A DNA stretch of 64,000 nt, from contig JAXMMT010000027.1 in NCBI GenBank assembly GCA_034399355.1, positions 1 through 64,000 on the forward strand. The letters are read 5' to 3'. The notes below the pieces were generated by a model that saw only the letters and a program-made list of their open reading frames with translations, was not told the origin of the DNA and searched no databases. Source of the stretch: UBA2279 sp034399355. Lineage in GTDB: Bacteria > Actinomycetota > Coriobacteriia > Anaerosomatales > Anaerosomataceae. Positions within the stretch are counted from its first letter, which is position 1; the number at the start of each line of letters is the position of its first letter. Below, piece by piece: positions 34,541 to 42,496 of the stretch. A program made the translations under genes and the position numbers.

Positions 34541-35878
34541 CTACGGTAGAGCTTGCGTTCCATCCTCGAGCTCCCCCTCGTGAGCATCCTTTGTCTTTGA
34601 TACCCGCAACCGGGCGATACGACGACGGCGTACCGCCTCGACCGTGACGTGCAAATCACCGCGCTCGATGATCTCTCCGGGAACCGGGATGTGCCCAAGC
34701 TCCATGAGCACCCACCCGGCAAGCGTCTCGTACTCCTCGGACTCCGGTATATCGAAGCCGAGGCGCTCACGTGCCTCCTCGGCGGAGAGCTGCGCATCAA
34801 TCACCCACTCCCCTGGTCCAAGCACCGTGATGTATCGGTTCTCCTTGTCGAACTCGTCGGCGATCTCGCCGATGACCTCTTCCACGATATCCTCGATCGT
34901 GACGATGCCTTCGGTGCCGCCGTACTCGTCCACGACTACTGCGATGTGGTTGCGCGCTGCCTGCATGTCCGAGAGGATCGCGAGGATCGGCTTTGTCTCG
35001 GGCACGAACACGGTCGGCCGGGTGAAGCGTGTCACCGGCTCGCCGAGCGCGCCCTCGGCTGCCGGGCCGACAAGATCTTTGAGAAGCAGGATGCCGACAA
35101 TCGAGTCCGCATCCTCGTGGTAGACCGGCAGCCTTGAGAACCCGGAGCGGCGGAAGAGCACAATCGCCTCACTGATGGTCGCCGTGTCCTCGAGCATCGC
35201 CATATCCACGCGAGGCACCATGACCTCTTTGGCGACGGTATCTCCAAGCTTGAAGATCTCGTGAATCATGCGCTTCTCTTCATCAAGGAGCGTGCCCTGC
35301 TCCGTCACTAGAAGCTTGATCTCCTCCTCGGTCACACCGGGACGCACGGCGCCGGGCTTGACCCCGAGCAGGCGCGCGGCGCCGTTCGTTGACTTCGTAA
35401 GCACCCAGATGACCGGTCCCATCAGCGTGGCGAGCCCACTGATCGGACCCGCGACCGCCTTCGCGACGCCTTCGGCGCGCTGCAGTCCCAGCCGCTTGGG
35501 CGCCAGCTCGCCGAACACAAGGGTGAGATAGGCGACCACCAGCGTCACAAGGAAGACGGAGAGTCCGCCCGCGATGTCTGTCACCCAAGGAACGCCGAGG
35601 CGTCGCAATGCGGTAGCAACCGGCTCCGCGAGGGTCACTGCAGCAGTTGCCGAAGCGCCGAATCCGACGAGCGTGATGCCCACCTGGGTGGCAGCGAGAA
35701 AGCGCGAAGGGTCCTCGGTCAGACGCAGAACGCTCCTGGCGCGCACCGAACCCTCCTCGGCCTCGGCCTTCAGTGCTGCGCGACGTGCAGACACGAGCGC
35801 AATCTCGGCTGCCGCGAAATAGCCGTTCAGCGCGAGGAGGACCACTATGAAAAGTATCTCTCCAAAAAATGAGTTCAT
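34541..35878 (-). CDS. CNNM/CorC (HlyC) family transporter-like protein with CBS pair
   Basis: A 445-residue membrane protein: DUF21/CNNM membrane domain in the first 190 residues (LLALNGYFAAAEIALVSARR and FLAATQVGITLVGFGASATA), a CBS pair (about 215-335, VMVPRVDMAML, VDEYGGTEGIVTIEDIVEEV) and a C-terminal CorC_HlyC domain. Family members are linked to Mg2+ or Co2+ export and homeostasis. The start has little ribosome-site signal. In context it is the third Mg2+-type protein of the window, but outside the M-box operon. Confidence 0.9.
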   Translation of the reverse strand: MNSFFGEILFIVVLLALNGYFAAAEIALVSARRAALKAEAEEGSVRARSVLRLTEDPSRFLAATQVGITLVGFGASATAAVTLAEPVATALRRLGVPWVTDIAGGLSVFLVTLVVAYLTLVFGELAPKRLGLQRAEGVAKAVAGPISGLATLMGPVIWVLTKSTNGAARLLGVKPGAVRPGVTEEEIKLLVTEQGTLLDEEKRMIHEIFKLGDTVAKEVMVPRVDMAMLEDTATISEAIVLFRRSGFSRLPVYHEDADSIVGILLLKDLVGPAAEGALGEPVTRFTRPTVFVPETKPILAILSDMQAARNHIAVVVDEYGGTEGIVTIEDIVEEVIGEIADEFDKENRYITVLGPGEWVIDAQLSAEEARERLGFDIPESEEYETLAGWVLMELGHIPVPGEIIERGDLHVTVEAVRRRRIARLRVSKTKDAHEGELEDGTQALP

Positions 35879-35982
35879 GCCAGTAAGGTTACCGCAACGG
35901 CATCGTCCCTCACATGGCAGTGGGGATGATCAGCCACCGATTTCGTGGGTTCGCGTGTAGACTGCGTCCGTTGACCGTACAA

Positions 35983-36345
35983 CTAGGGTCGCGCCGACTG
36001 CTGCGGGTTGATCTTGTGCAGCACAATCGCGATAAGCGCAAGCCGCCGGCCACGGTCCTGGCAGCTCTCCACGAACTGGGCGACTGTTTGCCGTATCTCA
36101 CTTGAGGGTCGATAGCGGATAAGTCCGCCCGCCTCGGAGAGTATGCGACCGTCGCACAGCGCTTCTACCTCAGGCTTCAGCTCCACGGTCCTACGACCGA
36201 GCCGGGAAGCAAGTCCCTCCAAGTCGAGAACCGCCTCAGGATTGCGATGAAAGAACACAAGGATGTCCCATGTCAGGAGAGACCTGACGTGGCGGTCCAC
36301 AAACTCCATCACCGGGGGTTCGAGAACCCCTTCAAAATCGTACAC
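35983..36345 (-). CDS. Small winged-helix-like protein, function unknown
   Basis: A 120-residue protein with helical segments and a possible winged helix-turn-helix core (LDLEGLASRLGRRTVELKPE followed by LCDGRILSEAGGLIRYRP), which is the usual recognition-helix/wing order. A C-terminal helix (RRLALIAIVLHKI) may support dimerisation. It begins at GTG 36345 with GAAGGG about 9 bases upstream. Nothing fixes its target; a transcriptional regulator is the most likely class. Confidence 0.6.
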   Translation of the reverse strand: MYDFEGVLEPPVMEFVDRHVRSLLTWDILVFFHRNPEAVLDLEGLASRLGRRTVELKPEVEALCDGRILSEAGGLIRYRPSSEIRQTVAQFVESCQDRGRRLALIAIVLHKINPQQSARP

Positions 36346-36377
36346 TCGCGACCCTTCTCACCCTCGGCCACACGGAA

Positions 36378-36597
36378 CTCCTGAATGACGCCTCGGTTCA
36401 ATGTCACCTCAGACGTACACGATTCCACCACGAGTTTAGTCTATCGGACAGAACATGCCATTCGCTGACCGCGAGCGGTTGCTTGGTTTTGATAAGTGGT
36501 TTCAGGCTTGGACGAACGGAGGGACAAACGGTCATCGCCAGGTCATGACAGGCTCCGGGTTCGAGAAGACGCACGACGAGAGTCGTCACTTTTCCTC
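36378..36597. other. Non-coding stretch between the winged-helix gene and the EAL remnant
   Basis: No convincing coding frame, promoter or RNA motif is seen. It is probably residual sequence from the decayed EAL gene neighbourhood. Confidence 0.5.
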
Positions 36598-36985
36598 CTA
36601 GAAGAGGAGACGGTGCCAGCCCTTTACTCCCGAGCGGAGCATCCCCTCGAACTCCGCAGCAAGAACGGGATGGCTGAACAAATACCCCTGCGCGAGATCG
36701 CATTTCAGTAGACGCAGATACGAGAGTTGGTCTGTCGTCTCGACACCCTCTCCCACGCACTGTGCGCGAAAACTGTGCGCGAGCGCGATGGCGACGACAA
36801 GTACCCGGTACCGAAATCGTCGACGACGAGACGTACGCCCAGCTTCTCGAACTCTCTGAATATCGCGATGGCCTCCTCCGGGTCGCTCATGACCGCGCTT
36901 TCCGTAAGTTCCACATGCAAGTAGCGGCCCTCCAGGCCCACGCGCTCCAGCGCCCCTCTAATCAACTCCTGCACGTGTTGCGGGC
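36598..36985 (-). pseudogene. Decayed EAL-domain (c-di-GMP phosphodiesterase) gene
   Basis: On the minus strand VELTESAVMSDPEEAI, LGVRLVVDDFGTGY is followed directly, after a frame change, by ALAHSFRAQCVGEGVET, YLRLLKCDLAQGYLFSHPVL and a stop at 36598. In intact EAL domains about 50 residues containing the essential lysine region lie between DDFGTGY and the AEGVET segment; here they are deleted and the frame is shifted. The 5' end is also lost, with a possible frame-shifted MSARN remnant near 36990. It cannot encode an active enzyme. Confidence 0.8.
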
Positions 36986-37068
36986 GCTCATTTCATTCTC
37001 CCACAGGCGCGCAACGCACTCTGTGCGGGAATGAACGAGATAACGGCTACTTCGGAGGTGATGCGCGA

Positions 37069-37914
37069 ATGTTCCGGAACGCCGTGGTCTGCACGGACCT
37101 CTCATTATGCTCTGACGGAATCGTGAAGTGCGCCGAACAGCTCAGTGTGCTCGGCGTCTACGACGCGGTGCTGGTTCACATCATCGAGCTTGACCACTCT
37201 GGCGCAGTACCGGGTACTGACGGCGATGCCGTATTCGAGCGTCAGGTCGAGGAGCTCGAGCACGCCGGCATCACGGTGCGCGTTGACACTGCTGTTGGCT
37301 ATGCACCCTACGAGATCGAGCGTATCGCCCTCGAACACGAGGCCGGTCTCATCGTCGCCGGCAGCCACGGGAGGGGGCTGCTTGACGGGGTCATGTCCGG
37401 TAGCGTCTCATCGGACCTGGTCCGGATTGCCCAACGCCCGATTCTTCTGACGGCATCCTTCGGCAAGAACGACCCCGAACGAGTGGGGGCTTCCTGCGCC
37501 TCCATGCTCAGTAATGTCCTCTTCCCGTCCGACTTCACCAGCACGCATGAGCACGCAACGCGCCTCGTGATCGAACTCGCCGACAAGGGTCTGCGCTCCG
37601 TGACACTGCTCCACGTGGTCCAGCGAGACGCCAGCTCTGGAGCGAAGTTCTTTGCAGACAAAGCGCACGACAAGCTCACCGCGTTCGCCGCGCATCTGCG
37701 TGATATGGGCGTACGAGACGTGCGTACGGAGGTGCTTGTTGGTGACGCCGAGCGAATCGTGTCGCAGGCGGCCGCCAGCGGGGAGTACTCGCTCATCGTG
37801 CTGGGGCCACACTGCGGGGAGGACTCTGACGCGGCGCTCGACAGCGTCACCAACGCCACACTGCAGACGACCGTGGTACCCGTGCTCCTGGCGCCGCCGC
37901 GTTGGCGGCCCTAG
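37069..37914 (+). CDS. Universal stress protein, tandem UspA domains
   Basis: A 281-residue protein of two UspA domains. The first (1-140) keeps the ATP-binding signature GSHGRGLLDGVMSGSVSSDL. The second (about 148-281) has the matching strand LIVLGPHCGEDSDAALDS, in which the G-2x-G-9x-G pattern is lost, so only one site may bind nucleotide. Role: stress resilience under energy or oxygen stress in actinobacteria. ATG 37069 has GGAGGTGAT upstream, an unusually strong ribosome site. Confidence 0.92.
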   Translation: MFRNAVVCTDLSLCSDGIVKCAEQLSVLGVYDAVLVHIIELDHSGAVPGTDGDAVFERQVEELEHAGITVRVDTAVGYAPYEIERIALEHEAGLIVAGSHGRGLLDGVMSGSVSSDLVRIAQRPILLTASFGKNDPERVGASCASMLSNVLFPSDFTSTHEHATRLVIELADKGLRSVTLLHVVQRDASSGAKFFADKAHDKLTAFAAHLRDMGVRDVRTEVLVGDAERIVSQAAASGEYSLIVLGPHCGEDSDAALDSVTNATLQTTVVPVLLAPPRWRP

Positions 37915-37916
37915 CG

Positions 37917-38615
37917 CTACTTCAACACGTAGAGCATGACGGCGAGGAAGTGGCACACGCTGCCGCCGAGCACGAAGAGGTGCCATATCATGTGCGTGTA
38001 CGGTACCCGCTTCAACACGTAGAAAACCGTACCCAGCGTGTAGGCAAGCCCACCTGCGACCAGCAGCCACACCCCGCCGGTCGGCAGGTTCGCCAGCAGT
38101 GGCTTCATGGCAGCGGCAACGAGCCAGCCCATGCCCAGGTAGACGACAACCGAAAGCCACTTGGGCCGGTAAACCCAGAACGCCTCGAGGCTCACACCGG
38201 TGACGGCCAAACCCCAGATAACGCCGAACAACCACCAGCCACCGGTGTCCCGCAGTGTCACGAGCGTGAACGGCGTGTAGGTGCCGGCGATGAGCAGGTA
38301 GATGGCCGAGTGGTCGATGACCTTGAACACCCGGCGGGCACGGGGGCCAGGAATCGAGTGGTACAACGTCGACGACATGTAGAGCAGGATGAGCGTGACA
38401 CCATAGGTGATTGCGCTCGCTAACTGCCATCGGTTGCCGGTGCGGGCGGCTGCGACTATGAGCAGCACGAGGGCAGCGATGCTCAGCGCCGCTCCAAGGC
38501 CATGCGTGATCGAATTGGCAATCTCCTCGCCGAGCGAGTATGCCTGGGCGTGCTTCTTTCCGGATGGAGTTCCTACAGCCACTTCATCGGCCACGCTACG
38601 TTTACGTGCTGCCAT
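37917..38615 (-). CDS. Hemolysin III family (PAQR-like) membrane protein
   Basis: A 232-residue, seven-helix membrane protein of the HlyIII/YqfA/PAQR family. Family motifs: NSITHGLGAALS, YMSSTLYHSIPG, KVIDHSAIYLLIAGTYTPF and the C-terminal HMIWHLFVLGGSVCHFLAV with the metal-type histidines. Some members have ceramidase-like folds; the function in bacteria is unresolved. It converges with the universal stress gene, 2 bases apart. Confidence 0.9.
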   Translation of the reverse strand: MAARKRSVADEVAVGTPSGKKHAQAYSLGEEIANSITHGLGAALSIAALVLLIVAAARTGNRWQLASAITYGVTLILLYMSSTLYHSIPGPRARRVFKVIDHSAIYLLIAGTYTPFTLVTLRDTGGWWLFGVIWGLAVTGVSLEAFWVYRPKWLSVVVYLGMGWLVAAAMKPLLANLPTGGVWLLVAGGLAYTLGTVFYVLKRVPYTHMIWHLFVLGGSVCHFLAVMLYVLK

Positions 38616-38628
38616 CAGATGCGTCCTG

Positions 38629-38847
38629 TCACTCGCTGAAATCGATGATGTCCGCTTGCGTGCTCACGATATGGCACAGGAGGCATGGATCACCAAAGTG
38701 CCCGGCCGGTGTCGCCTGATCAGGAGACACCGGCCGAATGAACACGCGGACGAGCACCAGAAGTACGACAACTGCAGCAATCACCCACGTGAGCGCAATC
38801 GCCCCCCGCACCAGCGGGCCCCTCTGCTTGCCCTGGTCCTCGACCAC
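38629..38847 (-). CDS. Small single-pass membrane protein with one CXXCH heme motif
   Basis: About 72 residues: one transmembrane helix (GAIALTWVIAAVVVLLVLVR) and a short outer tail containing GDPCLLCHIV, a single c-heme attachment motif. It could be a minimal membrane-anchored monoheme cytochrome. GTG 38847 has GGAGGT close upstream; a GTG four codons earlier is also possible. It lies directly upstream of the HlyIII gene on the same strand. Confidence 0.6.
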   Translation of the reverse strand: MVEDQGKQRGPLVRGAIALTWVIAAVVVLLVLVRVFIRPVSPDQATPAGHFGDPCLLCHIVSTQADIIDFSE

Positions 38848-38859
38848 CCCGACCTCCAC

Positions 38860-39131
38860 TACTTGAAGGAGTCTACTCTAGCATCCCCCTCGCGCCGCAC
38901 GCACGTGACCCGGTGACCATCCGACTGTGCTTCAGCCCTCTCCAAGCTCGCATCAGGATTGGTAATATTTCCTTCTGCTCGTGATTTCCGTCACACACCG
39001 TGGCATACTAGGCGCGAAACATCGTGAAAGACCAACGAACGCTGCCGGCAAATTGGTGTTTCTTTGTGTCGCGCTCTGGAGCGACATGGAAACGTCCGGG
39101 CTCTTGCGGATTGTGATCGGGGGGGTTGCCC
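38860..39131. other. Intergenic region upstream of the ion-translocation operon
   Basis: No gene is supported. It should hold promoters for both flanking genes; CATACTAG near 39003-39010 is the only -10-like sequence towards the plus strand. No known riboswitch core was recognised. Confidence 0.4.
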
Positions 39132-40028
39132 ATGTCGAGGGTAGCCGAGAAGGCAACACCGAATAGCACTTCACGGACAACATTCCGTCTGTGGAGTGTA
39201 CTTCTAATGGCGGTGACAGGCGTCTTTGTGACCGCGCTCATTTTCGTTACAGGAGACCTGTCAGTATACTGGCCTCTCTACCTTATACCTATAGTCATCG
39301 CGGCCTTTGCATATCACGTGGGAGGCGCGGTCATAGCAAGCGTACTCGCCAGCGTGCTGATCGCACTTCTCATGCTGGAGGCGGAGGCCTCGCTGGCCGC
39401 GGTACCCCAGCTTGGCATCGGCATGGCGGTGTTCCTGCTATCCGGTATCGTGATCGGTGCTCAGGCCCGCCATCAGCGACAGCACGCCAGGATGCTTGAG
39501 CAGGCCTCGGTCCGCGATCAGCTCACCGGTCTGTACAAGAGCGACCACCTGCACGACCGCTTGAATGAAGAGATCAGCCGGTGCAACCGCCAGGCGACAC
39601 CGGTCGCATTCATACTCGTGGCAATGAACGATTATGCCGGCTTCAAAGACCGCTTCGGCCATTACAAAGCCGACCTGATGCTCCAACACATGGTGGACCT
39701 TATCCAGATGTCGATTCGCGACGTCGACATAATGACACGCTACGGCCCCGCCAAGTTCGCCGTGATCCTCCCCTTCACGTCCGCCGAACAGGCCAGCATC
39801 GTTGCAGAGCACATCAGCCGTACCGTCGCGGACGCCGAGTTCGAAGGCGACGTTATCGAAACGGTCGGCAAAATGACGGTGTCTCTCGGCATCGCAGCCT
39901 ATCCCGAGGACGCGTCCAATGAAAACGAACTCATCGAGCTCGCCACAGAACGCCTCGGCGTGCGCAAGACAATGCCCGCGAGACCCGCTTCAGGCGAACT
40001 CAACAACCTACAGCAGGTGTTGCCGTGA
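39132..40028 (+). CDS. Membrane protein with degenerate GGDEF domain, first gene of the Mrp/Mbh-like operon
   Basis: A 298-residue protein. About four helices occupy residues 20-115 (LWSVLLMAVTGVFVTALIF, YLIPIVIAAFAYHVGGAVIA, LGIGMAVFLLSGIVIGAQ). A GGDEF-fold domain follows (DQLTGLYKSDHLHDRL, MTVSLGIAAYP). The signature loop, normally RYGGDEFAVLLP, reads RYGPAKFAVILP (GPAKF at 205-209), so cyclase chemistry is not expected. It may bind a nucleotide or act as a structural sensor. ATG 39132 has a G-run upstream. The mrpE start is 20 bases after its stop, behind its own AGGAGGT, so the genes are cotranscribed. Confidence 0.85.
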   Translation: MSRVAEKATPNSTSRTTFRLWSVLLMAVTGVFVTALIFVTGDLSVYWPLYLIPIVIAAFAYHVGGAVIASVLASVLIALLMLEAEASLAAVPQLGIGMAVFLLSGIVIGAQARHQRQHARMLEQASVRDQLTGLYKSDHLHDRLNEEISRCNRQATPVAFILVAMNDYAGFKDRFGHYKADLMLQHMVDLIQMSIRDVDIMTRYGPAKFAVILPFTSAEQASIVAEHISRTVADAEFEGDVIETVGKMTVSLGIAAYPEDASNENELIELATERLGVRKTMPARPASGELNNLQQVLP

Positions 40029-40048
40029 AGACTGCAGGAGGTACTGCC

Positions 40049-40522
40049 GTGAAGACGACGCAGGCCTCGATAACCCTTTTCGCCTTCTGGCTGGTCATCT
40101 CCGGCTCGGTCGCACCACTGGATCTCGTAATCGGCGTGGCGTATTCAGTTGGCCTTGGCTGGTGGGCGGCACGCAACTTGTGGTCGGACGATGCGCCCAC
40201 GCTCAGTCTCCGCCAACTCGGTCGACTACTCGTCTACGTGCCCTGGCTGCTCAAAGAGATCGTCGTGGCGGCGGTGTCTGTGGCGGAGAGAGTCCTCGAT
40301 CCTCGGATGCCGATCGACCCCGTCATCATCACGTACCGTGGTTCGATGCAACGCGACGTGTCCCGGGTCGCGCTGGCAAACTCGATCACCCTCACGCCCG
40401 GGACGCTGACTGTCGATGTCGACGAAAACACCTTCACTGTCCACTGCCTGGCCGAAGAGTTCGCTGATAGCATCGTGAGCGGCGCCTTCGAACGCAAGGT
40501 CGTCCGGGTGTTCGAGGGGTGA
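40049..40522 (+). CDS. mrpE: MrpE/MnhE-like antiporter subunit
   Basis: A 157-residue membrane subunit of a multisubunit cation/proton antiporter. It has two or three N-terminal helices (FAFWLVISGSVAPLDLVIGV) and a soluble C-terminal half with the MrpE motif ANSITLTPGTLTVDVD. GTG 40049 is preferred because AGGAGGT is 6 bases upstream; the GTG at 40025 overlaps the preceding stop. Confidence 0.9.
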   Translation: MKTTQASITLFAFWLVISGSVAPLDLVIGVAYSVGLGWWAARNLWSDDAPTLSLRQLGRLLVYVPWLLKEIVVAAVSVAERVLDPRMPIDPVIITYRGSMQRDVSRVALANSITLTPGTLTVDVDENTFTVHCLAEEFADSIVSGAFERKVVRVFEG

Positions 40523-40526
40523 GGTA

Positions 40527-40802
40527 ATGGAAACCTTCTTCTGGGGAACTGGCATATTCCTGCTGGTGAATGCATTTTTGTGCCTGTGGCGTGCGTACGC
40601 GGGCCCCACAATCGTTGACCGGATTCTCTCCATCAATATCGTTGGGACCAAGACACTCGTCGTGGTCGCGCTGCTCGGCGTCGTGTTTGGCCGGAGCATC
40701 TACATAGATATCGCACTCGTCTATGGCCTGCTCAACTTCATCGTCACGATCGCCGCAGCGCGCTTCTTGGAAACCGAGCGACTGAGAGGTGACTGGTCAT
40801 GA
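40527..40802 (+). CDS. mrpF: MrpF/MnhF-like antiporter subunit
   Basis: A 91-residue three-helix subunit. The MrpF core AYAGPTIVDRILSINIVGTK is plain, with a conserved Asp in DRIL and a last helix IALVYGLLNFIVTIAAARFL. It starts 4 bases after mrpE and overlaps mrpG by 4 bases. Subunits F and E are accessory in Mrp/Mbh complexes. Confidence 0.92.
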   Translation: METFFWGTGIFLLVNAFLCLWRAYAGPTIVDRILSINIVGTKTLVVVALLGVVFGRSIYIDIALVYGLLNFIVTIAAARFLETERLRGDWS

Positions 40803-41131
40803 GTACGCTCGACGCGATTCTCCGCGCGATCACGGTTGTCCTCTCGGGGATCGGCATGTTCTTCTTCTTCGTCGGTACCTTCGGCCTGCTCAGGCTGCCG
40901 GACTTCTATTCGCGTACGCATGCTGCGACCAAGTGCGACACCGTTGGAGCCGGCGCTCTGTTGCTCGCCCTTGTCGTTCACAATGGCCTGGACGTTTCAG
41001 GACTGAAGATCCTTGCGCTCGCCGTACTGGTTCTCCTATCCAGCCCCACCGCCGCGAACGCGCTGGCGAGAGCCGCGTACAAGACCGGGCTCGTCCCGTG
41101 GCGCCACCCGGAGCGGGAGGTGTCGGCATGA
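40799..41131 (+). CDS. mrpG: MrpG/MnhG-like antiporter subunit
   Basis: A 110-residue three-helix subunit with the MrpG signature GTFGLLRLPDFYSRTHAATK followed by GAGALLLALVV. Its ATG overlaps the mrpF stop, and its end overlaps the next start (ATGA). Confidence 0.92.
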   Translation: MSTLDAILRAITVVLSGIGMFFFFVGTFGLLRLPDFYSRTHAATKCDTVGAGALLLALVVHNGLDVSGLKILALAVLVLLSSPTAANALARAAYKTGLVPWRHPEREVSA

Positions 41132-41370
41132 GCCAGGTTTTCGACGCCGTACTCATCTTGCTGCTTATCACCTGTGCTCTAGCGGTGATCCACACCAAAG
41201 ACCTGCTCGCCGCCGCGATCATCTTCTCGACCTACAGCCTCGTACTGTGCATCGTTTGGCAGCTCCGCGGCTCACCGGACGTGGCGATGACTGAAGCGGC
41301 TGTGGGCGCGGGTGTCACGACGGTGCTCTTCTTGGTGACCGTCAGCCGGACGACAAGGCGTGAGAAATGA
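41128..41370 (+). CDS. MbhD-like (DUF4040) subunit
   Basis: An 80-residue, three-helix protein corresponding to the separate MbhD subunit of membrane hydrogenases or to part of the long MrpA C-terminus: IHTKDLLAAAIIFSTYSL and SPDVAMTEAAVGAGVTT, the latter carrying the conserved membrane Glu. ATG 41128 overlaps the mrpG stop; the open frame continues further upstream but lies inside mrpG and is not used. Confidence 0.88.
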   Translation: MSQVFDAVLILLLITCALAVIHTKDLLAAAIIFSTYSLVLCIVWQLRGSPDVAMTEAAVGAGVTTVLFLVTVSRTTRREK

Positions 41371-42143
41371 AGAAGCTACTGGTTACAGCGCTCCTTATCG
41401 TGGCGGCCGTTCCCCTCTTGTTCACAGCGGCCGATTTGCCGCAGTACGGCTCGGCGGAGAACGCCACCTACACGCATGTCTCCGCCCACTACCTCGAGCA
41501 CGCCGTTGAGGACGCCGGTGCCGAGAATATCGTCACCGATGTCATCCTCAACTACCGCGGCTTTGACACCAACGGCGAAGTCACGGTCATCTTCACTGCA
41601 CTTGCCGCTGTACTCGCAGTACTACTGCTGGACCGGACACCAGCGACCGCCAGCGAGAAGCCGGCTCAGCCGACTCAGCCGGTGAGCATCGTCGTGAGTT
41701 TCATCGTGCGCCTCCTTGCGCCATTCATAGCCCTGTTCGCTCTCTATGTGATCTTGAACGGGCATGCGACCCCCGGCGGCGGCTTTCAGGGCGGCACCAT
41801 TCTGGGCGCGCTCGCCATCGCACTGACCCTTGTGCTCGGCGAGAAGAAAGCGCAGCGCTTGTTGCCCGAAGGGCTAAAGCCCTGGCTGCAGGCCACTGCG
41901 CCGCTGACCTTCGTCGTCATCGGACTCATCGGACTTGTCAGTGTCGGATCCTACCTCGAGTTCCCTACCGTCGACGGTAACGTGGCTTCAGCAGTGGCCG
42001 CCTTCTTCAGCAACATCGGCTTCCCTGCCGCCGAAGGACTCTCGTGGGTGCGCGCGGTGTGGTTGGTGATCCTCGAGTTCGGCATCGGCATTGGTGGCGC
42101 CGCAGTTATCGCGTCCATCTTCTGGACCATGGAGGCCGAGTGA
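41367..42143 (+). CDS. Fused MbhE-like and MrpB/MnhB-like subunit
   Basis: A 258-residue membrane protein. The first 95 residues match MbhE (VTDVILNYRGFDTNGEVTVI, two helices). From about 105 on it is the MnhB/MbhF domain (LLAPFIALFALYVILNGHAT, PGGGFQGGTILGALAIAL). In Mbh/Mrp gene sets these are often separate genes or parts of MrpA and MrpB; here they are one chain joined by a Pro/Thr linker (ASEKPAQPTQP). It is coupled to the previous gene by ATGA overlap. Confidence 0.88.
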   Translation: MKKLLVTALLIVAAVPLLFTAADLPQYGSAENATYTHVSAHYLEHAVEDAGAENIVTDVILNYRGFDTNGEVTVIFTALAAVLAVLLLDRTPATASEKPAQPTQPVSIVVSFIVRLLAPFIALFALYVILNGHATPGGGFQGGTILGALAIALTLVLGEKKAQRLLPEGLKPWLQATAPLTFVVIGLIGLVSVGSYLEFPTVDGNVASAVAAFFSNIGFPAAEGLSWVRAVWLVILEFGIGIGGAAVIASIFWTMEAE

Positions 42144-42496
42144 TGCTTACAGCACTGTGGAACAACCTCGACTACGCCGCTCCGATGATGCTGTTCTTGA
42201 TCGGGCTGTATGCCGTCATCGCTAAAGACAACCTCATCAAGAAGTTCATGGGACTCAACATCATGGAGACAGCCGTATTCGCGTTCATCATGGCGCTCGG
42301 CGTCGTCGATGGCGGCAGCGCACCCATCATAGACCATGGCGCCCACGCTCCCTTCACCAACCCCATTCCTCAAGCTTTGATTCTTACGGGCATCGTTGTC
42401 GCGCTCAGCACGACTGCGCTCGCCCTTAGTCTGATCATCCGCATTTACGAGCAATGCGGCACCATTGAGGGTAACGAGCTAAGGGAGTTGGGGTAG
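42143..42496 (+). CDS. mrpC: MrpC/MnhC (NuoK-like) subunit
   Basis: A 117-residue, three-helix subunit homologous to NuoK: FLIGLYAVIAKDNLIKKFMG, then LNIMETAVFAFIMALG, and in the last helix PIPQALILTGIVVALSTTAL. The conserved Glu in ME-TAV and the LTGIVV block fit the family. ATG 42143 shares a base with the previous stop; the coding frame is open further upstream but that part lies in the preceding gene. Confidence 0.9.
   Translation: MLTALWNNLDYAAPMMLFLIGLYAVIAKDNLIKKFMGLNIMETAVFAFIMALGVVDGGSAPIIDHGAHAPFTNPIPQALILTGIVVALSTTALALSLIIRIYEQCGTIEGNELRELG

Noticed and set aside
36705..36974. An 89-codon intact small EAL protein
   Set aside because: The frame ends in unrelated sequence after DDFGTGY, and the true C-terminal EAL motifs continue in another frame, so it is a pseudogene fragment.
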